DNA of 64,000 nt, from contig UYJD01000014.1 in assembly GCA_900618795.1 (NCBI GenBank), positions 818,930-882,929 on the forward strand, in the 5' to 3' direction. Below are positions 57,432-64,000 of the stretch, one piece after another (position 1 is the first letter of the stretch; every line of letters starts with the position of its first letter). The notes under the pieces were generated by a model. The model was not told the origin of the DNA. It saw nothing but the letters and a program-made list of their open reading frames with translations, and made no database searches. The translations under genes were made by a program, and so were the position numbers. The stretch comes from Cyanodermella asteris. Its lineage: Eukaryota > Ascomycota > Lecanoromycetes > Ostropales > Stictidaceae.

Positions 57432-58149
57432 TCATGCTCTCGTCCACCCATGGTCCCATCCATCTTTGCTCGGCGCGTCCACCAAGCCTCGTGTGTACTC
57501 GATGGGGATACCTCCCTCTCGTCCCTTTTCCACCCTCCCAGAGTCACCGCTTTCGTAGCCCGGCCGTACGCCGCCGTCGCCCAAGTCACTCCTTCCACCC
57601 CAAATACCCTTCTTCGACATGGCCTTCCTGTAAAGCTTGCCACCGTCACCAACACCAATCCTCAGCTCTTCGCAGGCAGCGCGTATGCTCTCCCATTGCC
57701 GCTCGAGCTGTAGGCGATGAGATTCGCGCTGCTGGCGCTGCCAGAGCTGCCAAGCCCGATGAATGGTCCAGTGTCGCAAAGCACGATTTCGAGAGAATCG
57801 GAGAGGACGAGGGTTGTGTTTGACTGGGTGGTGGAGGGACCAGCGGATGGCGGCTCGGAGAGAGTCAGTATGTGAGGTGTGACAAAAGTGCAAGGCAGCA
57901 AGATGGCTGATTGACAACTCAATGGGCGTGAGACTTACTGATCCGTCGTTCCTTGGGCTGTCTGGGCCCTCGTCCTCGCTTTCCCAATGATGCCGTAGAG
58001 CTGAAATTGCTGACTTGCTGGCCTTGGATTGCCCTGGTTGGTGATGGAATTAGAGAGACGGAGGGGGCAGGTTGACGGGCCGGAAGGGCCGGACGCAGAG
58101 AGATCTGGAAGATCCTTGCTAACGAGGAGAATATCGAAAGATGCTTCAT
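57432..58149 (-). CDS. Mitochondrial ribosomal protein mL40 (Mrpl28 type)
   Basis: Large-subunit mitoribosome protein. Exons 58149-57939 and 57853-57432 over an 85-nt intron (GTAAGT...CATACTGACTCTCTCCGAG) give 210 aa. The N-terminus (MKHLSIFSSLARIFQISLRP) is basic and amphipathic, a mitochondrial presequence. The join PKERRI-TAIRWSLHHP and the following PRPLRFSRNRALRHWTIHRA then LQLERQWESIRAACEELR match the family; the end is PIEYTRGLVDAPSKDGWDHG. The acceptor is GAG rather than the usual CAG/TAG, chosen because it alone keeps both frame and conserved text. It is divergent from the GATA-like orphan. Confidence 0.85.
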
Positions 58150-58418
58150 GATGGCGGGTCGAGTCTGCTGTCGCGACTGCGATTGTGAAACGCCTACGTG
58201 AATCTACTTTTTATCGCCCGAGTCGCCTTGGTCGCGATCGGGCGGTGCTTGAACTCCGAAGGCTTGGCAATGGCTGCTTCCACTTTCCGCAGATCCGGTG
58301 GTGGACTAGTAAGTAGCTTAGGTTGTTAGTAACGTACGCCTCGACATCCTGATCATGCCTTGTCTTGCCTGATCAGGTCAGGGACGTTCCCTTAGCCAAC
58401 TGCTTCCTCTTGTCTGGA

Positions 58419-59390
58419 ATGTCGTCAGTTTCTAGGGGCACAGGTGTCTGCACCTTCTGCCCAAAGCCGAATACAAGTGCGGTTGGTACATGGAATTCGG
58501 CCATCGACAACACGGTTTGGACCTGCGAGAAATGCAATGGCGTCTGGATCTCACCCTTTTTTAGCCATGCTATCGACCACCACGCAGCCCTTGTCGATCT
58601 ATCCACAGAAGACTCGCGAGGTGCCATGTCTGGTTCTGAACCATCAAATCAACGTGTCAAAGCTCCCTCCGAATGCAACGGCTTCTATCAACCGACTTTC
58701 ATCGTGAGTGACTCAGGGCAATGGCCGCTTCGTGTCGACGATCCAAACACCGATCCTCCATTTCACCAGTTTGGGTATGATGACAGGCTTCGCCAAGAGC
58801 TGTTCGATTTCTGCAACGCTTTCGACACGGTGCCTGATCTGACAGCGATAACAACTGCAGTCGGTTCCTCGACATCCGACTTGCATCCCACCGGGGCGAT
58901 GGTTCACTGCCCTAATGACGGAAGTCCGTCTCAGGCCATAGCCATACATGATAGTCAACATTTGGCGACGGGCGCCCCCGATGACCAGCCAGCGTTCTCC
59001 TATACTGGTGGAAGCGAGCACAATAATGTGCAACACATGTTTGGCCCTCCGTTGGGTTACATCCATGAGCCTGGACTCGCGGCCTGGCGGCTTCGCGATT
59101 GGTCCGGCCAATCTGAAGTTTCGCTTTCACGAGTGCAAGCTATATCCGTGCGCCCCAGCCTGCAAGTCGGCCCTGTCAAACAGACACGATCACGCCGTTT
59201 CCAAAACGATGCTGAGAAGCTGTGGAAGTATACCTTTCTTCGCCGATACGGTGTATGCGACCGTTGCCGAGTAAAGAGACTCTCTTGCTCACCATGCCAC
59301 CTCTCTCGTGACGTCCTTCTAGCTGTTCCGCAGCAAACGTGGGACGAGTGCCCAAGAGCTGAGTGGCTGGTTGATCTTAGTTCAAGGTAG
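58419..59390 (+). CDS. Orphan protein with GATA-like and second CxxC pairs
   Basis: Open from 58365; the likely start is ATG 58419 (MSSVSRGTG), 323 aa, single exon. Near the N-terminus CTFCPKPN and WTCEKCNGVW form two CxxC pairs 21 residues apart with a Trp between, the spacing of a GATA/treble-clef zinc finger but without other GATA residues. The middle is low complexity. Near the C-terminus RRFQNDAEKLWKYTFLRRYG is followed by VCDRCRVKRLSCSPC, which resembles the start of a fungal Zn-cluster. A transcription-factor role is a guess from these motifs. Family not recognised. Confidence 0.55.
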   Translation: MSSVSRGTGVCTFCPKPNTSAVGTWNSAIDNTVWTCEKCNGVWISPFFSHAIDHHAALVDLSTEDSRGAMSGSEPSNQRVKAPSECNGFYQPTFIVSDSGQWPLRVDDPNTDPPFHQFGYDDRLRQELFDFCNAFDTVPDLTAITTAVGSSTSDLHPTGAMVHCPNDGSPSQAIAIHDSQHLATGAPDDQPAFSYTGGSEHNNVQHMFGPPLGYIHEPGLAAWRLRDWSGQSEVSLSRVQAISVRPSLQVGPVKQTRSRRFQNDAEKLWKYTFLRRYGVCDRCRVKRLSCSPCHLSRDVLLAVPQQTWDECPRAEWLVDLSSR

Positions 59391-59731
59391 GGGAGCGGCG
59401 GTGGAGGAGAGCAAGGGGGGGACGTTTTCTGTTTTGCTTTCCTCGGTCACTGTTCAACGTCATCCCGGGTCGTTGTAAGCTCAGATTCTCATCGCCGTGC
59501 GACCGCGCTTTTCAGGCGTCGAGCTGTCAACTGTGCAGGTACTTGGATCTTTGGCAGTATGTTTCTTTGCATCGTTTCATATTCCCTCCACTCGTTGCAT
59601 GGTCCGATATTACTCTTGCGTGAATTGAATGAATTTTTTTCAAATAATAGTCCAGAAAGTATGTACACTGAATGACACTGAATGGTGACTCCCTCGATCC
59701 GTGCTCATCACCACCGTGCATGACATCGAGC
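59391..59731. other. Intergenic, convergent
   Basis: 3' flanks of the orphan gene and the chitinase; a T8 run at about 59634-59641. No supported gene. Confidence 0.5.
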
Positions 59732-60790
59732 TCAAACAGCGCTCTTCAAGCCGGGCAAGAAGCCGGTGTTGGCATAAGCCTGGCTGGCATCCCAGACCAT
59801 GGCGCCACCGAAGCTGGAGAACTGCTTCGAGTAGTTGACGACGCCCTGCAGCGTGCCGATCGGCTCGTACCCGGATCCGGCACCGGTCTGGCCGCCGGGG
59901 ACACCGAGGAGGACCTTGACGTTGGGGTTGGCGCTGACAGTGTGCGCCCATTGGTCCCAGGTCTGGAAGTTGAAGTTGTTCTGCGTGCTTGATCCGGCGG
60001 TGTAGCTCTGAACACCACAGTAGTTGTTCTGTGTTTCTGGTCAGTAACCGTCACTCGAATTCGGAAGAATTGTGATTTGGGAACTCACGTAAAACTGCAC
60101 ACCGAGAAAGTCGAACGGCACGGTTCCGTTCAACATGGAGTTGTCCGCGTAGTCGGGATACGGGCACTGCGGCGCCGCGGACAGGAAGAAGTTCCTTTCA
60201 GTAGAGCTGGTAGCCGAGTTCATCAAGCTGCGGAGCGTAGTGCCAAAGGGGACCATGTTGTTGACGCCAGACTCGAAATCAAAGTCGAAGCCGTCCACCG
60301 ACGACGAGCCAAAGGGTCTCTTCGCGCTGCTTCCGCTCTGCTGCGGTCCAAAAGTCTCCCAGATCAGATGAGCGCCGGCGACCGCGGCATCAGAGGACGA
60401 GAAGCCACCCTCGGAATACGTGGCGCCACCGATGGAGAGCATAATGGTCTTGCCATTGCTCTGGCAGGTGGCAATGTCGTCTGCGATCTGCGGGCAGTTG
60501 AGCAGCTGGGTGCCGTCGAATGTGGTGCAGTTGTCGCCGGCATTGGCAAAGTTGATCTGTGGCGCGCCGCCGGCACCGTTGATGTTGGTCACGAAGGCGA
60601 GCGTGATGATGTCGATGTTGGAGTCGGAGCAGTAGTAGCTGAGGCGCTGCTGGGCGAGGGAGCCTGAGCCTTGGCCGTAGGAGTTTTGGCCCCAGTAGAC
60701 TTCGACGTTGTTGCTTGAGCCAGACGAAAAGCCGGCCTGGACACCCACGGCCCAGGCTGCCAGGGAAATGAGAAGAGAAGAGGTGTACAT
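59732..60790 (-). CDS. GH18 class III endochitinase, secreted
   Basis: Hydrolyses beta-1,4 GlcNAc bonds in chitin. Exons 60790-60089 and 60028-59732 over a 60-nt intron (GTGAGT...GGTTACTGACC...ACACAG) join GVQFY to NNYCGVQSYTAGSST, 332 aa. ATG 60790 starts a signal peptide (MYTSSLLISLAAWAVGVQA); the upstream open frame lacks this. Family text: VEVYWGQNSYGQGSGSLAQQ, MLSIGGATYSEGGF, catalytic motif VDGFDFDFESG (DxxDxDxE, Glu present), FLSAAPQCPYPD, and GAMVWDASQAY. No C-terminal Ser/Thr stalk, carbohydrate-binding module or GPI site, so it should be free in the wall or medium. Confidence 0.95.
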
Positions 60791-62598
60791 GATGTATGAG
60801 CGAATGAGAAAGGGGCGGACGTTTTGACAGCTGCAGGTCAAAGCAATCAGGAAGCCCGAGCGTCGGTTATGCTGGGTTCGTGCAGAGCTGATCAAGAAAG
60901 GGGCGTAAGACGGGCAGAGAAGGGCAGCTATATACAAGAGGCGGTTGTGAGCGACATATCGATGTACTGGGTGTGGTTGGAAGTCCAACCATGTCACAGC
61001 CAGCCATCCGAACCGTGTTCACGCTTACGGAAAAGCGAATCACAAGACAAGCACCGAGTCTCAGATTACCTGGCATACTACTGGGAAGCGGGCTTTGACC
61101 GAAATCGACCACACTGTCGAAGCATTCCTTGTCGCTTCCGGCAAAGCTTTCGAGCCCGAGGCCAGGATAGGGATCATAAGAGCAACGTATGCAGTTGCCC
61201 ATGCAAGGCAACAGGCCGGAACCGCCAAAGGGTAAAGCATTGCGGTCTTCAATGTCGGCATTGCCGCCGAAAGCTGAACGTTCTGATATGAAGGACAGGC
61301 TCGCTATCCACTCTTCAGGGCGCGTGTGGTATCGCAAGGTGAAGGGTGTGCGGAATCAGGTGGGGACTCGATGATACGAAGCACGGGGCAAGGCGCTGAT
61401 CTTGGAAATAAAGTAGGCAGATCAGCTTCGAAGAAAGGATCTGTGACCCAGGTATACTGTAGCCGCTTTGCCGACGAAAGGCGAGAGATGGTCAGGTCCT
61501 GTTGGAAGATGTCTGGAAAGAGATGATCTCCCGCGATGCAGGAGGAGATGATTGCATGCAGCCTTTGCCGCTCGAAGCTGACGCTACGCATCATCGCAAG
61601 CCACCGATCGACAATCTTGCCAGCCTTGCGAATGGTCCGTCGGATACAGAATCAGCCCCCTGCGTTTGTTGTTCGGCGAAGTATGGTACGCAAACTTGGT
61701 ACCTAGCTCTCAACGAAGCGCCACCGACAGCAGTGTCAGGTGCTCGGCGGCGATGTTGTCAAGTCATTCGCAGCAGTTGTCGGGTCAGGGTACCGAGCTC
61801 CTTTCAACCTCTTGCCGCAGGTGTGCGGCGCGTCCAAACGGTACTCATTCATGCTCAAACGCAAGTAACGTGAGACCGATTGGCGCTCCGAGACGATCTG
61901 TTCAGACCAAGCAAATCGGAATCTCAGGGCGGACGCTTGGCAGCAATCACTTGATCTGCATCAGCGGCAAGAGGAAAAGGAGAGCCCTGTCAGGACGGTC
62001 AGGTACTGATCGAGGACGGAGATGTGGCCAGGGAAGGTTAAGGATGTCGAGCTCTCGAAGAATGGTCGACATTTAGCGGTGGATCAGTCGTCGGATTCCC
62101 CACAGTCGCACCACAAGACGCACGAGATCAGCTCGCCTGAGCAAAGCTTGGCGATAAGACTGTTCCATCTTGCAGGGATCAGCCCGTAAGCCTTTGATTA
62201 CAGTACAGGGCACGCCGTTACAGCCCTCCAACGTCTTCCATGTTTCCATCGCTGAAACCGTGCGTCGGCCGGCGACGCATGCGTGCTCACGCTCGTCTGG
62301 TGCAGCTTGAGTGCGTGACCAACACGACCCCCTGGATCCATTGTCATCTCTGATGTCGACCTCTCGCCCTCCAAGCCATCGATTTTAGTCTTCGGATTCG
62401 GCTAACAACTCCAATTACACCCTTGATTCAGACGACTTCCCTGCAGTCGGAAACCGCTTACTTGCCGTCACCTCTAGACCTCTACGAACGGAGCAACGAA
62501 AAGTTCAGAAAACATAGCCAATCGTATCATGAATCCTTAAGTATACATCCAATCATGGCAGCTGCGGCGGCGTGCAAGCCGTCTTCTGCTCCGAGCTC
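60791..62598. other. Gene-poor divergent flank
   Basis: About 1.8 kb: chitinase promoter and Prp4-kinase 3' flank. ORFs up to 156 aa lack domains. Confidence 0.5.
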
Positions 62599-64000
62599 TC
62601 AGAGTTTGCGAGCAAGAAACGGATGCTTCAAGGCATCCGTCGGATTGATTCTCCTTTCCGGGTTGAGCGTCAAGCATTTGTCGAGCAAGTCTAAGAACGC
62701 GTTCAGATCGGGGTCTCTCGAAGTGCCCATCAACCTCGTTCGTAGGTCTTTTGTAGGTTTGAGGAAATTCAGCATGCGAACGACGTCCTTTCCTGTCACC
62801 CGGTCGTGTTCCACGCTCCGGAACGTGCCCATTTCATCGAAATGCAGTCCCGCAAATTCGCACTTGCGAAGCATCTTCATGCTGAATCGTCCTCTGCATT
62901 CCATTATTGTTCGTAGCATTTGATTATTGCTCCTTCCCGTGAAAAGTATCTTGCCGGTGTAAAGCTCGAACAAGGTGCAGCCGATTGACCACGTGTCTAT
63001 CGCATAGTCGTAAGGCATACCCAGAATGATCTCAGGAGCACGATAGAATCGGCTAACGAGGTACGGCATGATGTCGCTTTCTGATGCATCGGCCGCCGAT
63101 CCCAAGTCGCAAATCTTAAGCAGCGTTCGGCGTTCGTTGACAAGGATGTTGTCGGGCTTCAGATCGGCGTGCAGGATTGTGCACTTCCTCAGGAGACTCA
63201 ATCCCTTGAAAATCTGCTGCGCATATACTCGCACAGCCTGCAAATCAATACCAACATCGCGTCCGAACTTCTTGAGAACTTCACGCAAATTCTCGTTTAG
63301 ATTCTCAAACACCATACAGAGATGCCCTTTGTGCTCAAAGGAGCGTTCGAGACGGATGACGTGCTTGCGGTCTTCTGGGTCAGCTTGTTTCAGTTTCTCC
63401 AGGATCCCGATTTCTTTGGCAGCGGCTTTGCGCATCGTCTCGTTGCTGCGAATCACTTTGATGGCGACCAGTTTCTGTGAAGATTGATCCAAAGCGCGAA
63501 CGACACTCGAGAACATGCCTTTCCCAAGGTTTGATTGGACATGGTAGCGGCCGTCGAGGAGCTCACCAAGGATGACTCGATAGTAGCCTTGATCGTCGTC
63601 GAAGTCATCAATGGTGTTGACGTTCAAAGCCTTCGCGTTCGAGTGGGCTTTGGCACCATTCTGCTTCGAAGCAGAGGCCGGAGCAAACATGTCGTCGTCG
63701 TCATCGTCGTCGTCGGCGAACATATCGAATTCGTTCTTCGGCTTCTTTCCAGTCGCGCCTTCTGAGACCTGGGCTTCCATTGCGACAGTACCCGCGGCTT
63801 GTGCGACTGGCTTAGTCTCGTTTTGCAAGCGATGGTCGTGGCGCTTCTTGTCTTCGTCCATGTCCATGGTGGCATCGTAGTCAGCTGCAGAAGGCTCATC
63901 ATCTGTAACTCCCTCATGCTCCTGCGCATGTACATTTGCAAGGTCGGCATCTTTTGAAAAGTCTATGCCTACCGGAGTGGATTCACGCGACGAAGCAGAA
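62599..64000 (-). CDS. Prp4 spliceosomal protein kinase (5' end cut by the window edge)
   Basis: Ser/Thr kinase of the Prp4/PRPF4B family, which phosphorylates tri-snRNP proteins to activate the spliceosome. The frame is open from the right edge to the stop at 62599; at least 466 codons are seen and the N-terminus is missing, so the internal ATG at 63867 is not the start. The acidic/charged N-terminal part includes SAADYDATMDMDEDKKRHDH and poly-Asp (ADDDDDDDDMFAP). Kinase motifs: glycine loop LGKGMFSSVVRAL, VAIK lysine, catalytic loop HADLKPDNILV, and DLGSA (DFG variant typical of this family), then YLVSRFYRAPEIILGMPYDY and SIGCTLFELYTGKILFTGRS. The end (INPTDALKHPFLARKL) is the usual kinase C-terminus. 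Confidence 0.95.
   Translation of the reverse strand, partial: SASSRESTPVGIDFSKDADLANVHAQEHEGVTDDEPSAADYDATMDMDEDKKRHDHRLQNETKPVAQAAGTVAMEAQVSEGATGKKPKNEFDMFADDDDDDDDMFAPASASKQNGAKAHSNAKALNVNTIDDFDDDQGYYRVILGELLDGRYHVQSNLGKGMFSSVVRALDQSSQKLVAIKVIRSNETMRKAAAKEIGILEKLKQADPEDRKHVIRLERSFEHKGHLCMVFENLNENLREVLKKFGRDVGIDLQAVRVYAQQIFKGLSLLRKCTILHADLKPDNILVNERRTLLKICDLGSAADASESDIMPYLVSRFYRAPEIILGMPYDYAIDTWSIGCTLFELYTGKILFTGRSNNQMLRTIMECRGRFSMKMLRKCEFAGLHFDEMGTFRSVEHDRVTGKDVVRMLNFLKPTKDLRTRLMGTSRDPDLNAFLDLLDKCLTLNPERRINPTDALKHPFLARKL

Overview
This is a gene-dense segment of a filamentous ascomycete nuclear genome. The evidence is short GT-AG introns of about 40-130 nt with CTAAC/CTGAC branch sites, intron-poor long exons, a class IV chitin synthase, a GH18 chitinase, a MET2-type homoserine O-acetyltransferase and a filamentous-fungal Pby1 (SurE-TTL fusion). 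Pezizomycotina is secure; Dothideomycetes is my guess from general protein style, not proven. I see no transposon, viral relic, CRISPR or prokaryotic feature.

Layout. 1-453: 3' end of a secreted class 3 lipase. 1145-2401: tRNA dihydrouridine synthase Dus2. 3016-4065: membrane-anchored SDR (minus). 5590-9375: class IV chitin synthase. 9769-10380: decayed secreted-protein gene (minus). 10872-12493: RING protein with an extra N-terminal Cys cluster. 12747-13667: peroxisomal MaoC/hydratase 2 broken by an in-frame TGA (minus). 16227-17042: secreted CAP/PR-1 protein (minus). 19125-20890: homoserine O-acetyltransferase. 21559-21960: possible decayed coding sequence. 22841-23915: unknown conserved-looking protein (minus). 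24599-26230: Ost-alpha/TMEM184 (Hfl1-like) membrane protein (minus). 27855-28676: clear PQ-loop pseudogene. 29397-30824: disordered Ser/Arg-rich protein (minus). 32304-32434: degenerate minisatellite. 32662-33215: decayed gene. 33279-35002: PWP1 (minus), head-to-head with PRP16 (35542-38463). 39229-40319: second SDR. 41198-41269: tRNA-Thr(AGT). 42519-49716: NOT1, the CCR4-NOT scaffold. 50289-50771 and 51981-52542: two small related Myb/SANT-like basic proteins (minus). 53112-53828: isochorismatase-like hydrolase (minus). 54269-56773: Pby1 (minus). 57432-58149: mitoribosomal protein mL40 (minus). 58419-59390: orphan with GATA-like CxxC pairs. 59732-60790: GH18 chitinase (minus). 62599-64000: Prp4 kinase, running off the right edge.

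The genes do not form one pathway. Housekeeping RNA biology dominates (Dus2, PWP1, PRP16, NOT1, Pby1, Prp4 kinase, tRNA-Thr, mL40), with PRP16 and Prp4 kinase both acting in pre-mRNA splicing. A second theme is the cell wall and secretion (lipase, chitin synthase, CAP protein, chitinase). The least expected feature is the number of recently or partly decayed host genes (one MaoC nonsense allele, one clear PQ-loop pseudogene and three weaker relics). Splice joins were worked out by eye from reading frame and consensus sites; no alignment or expression data were available. I did not find a convincing wholly new biological system.
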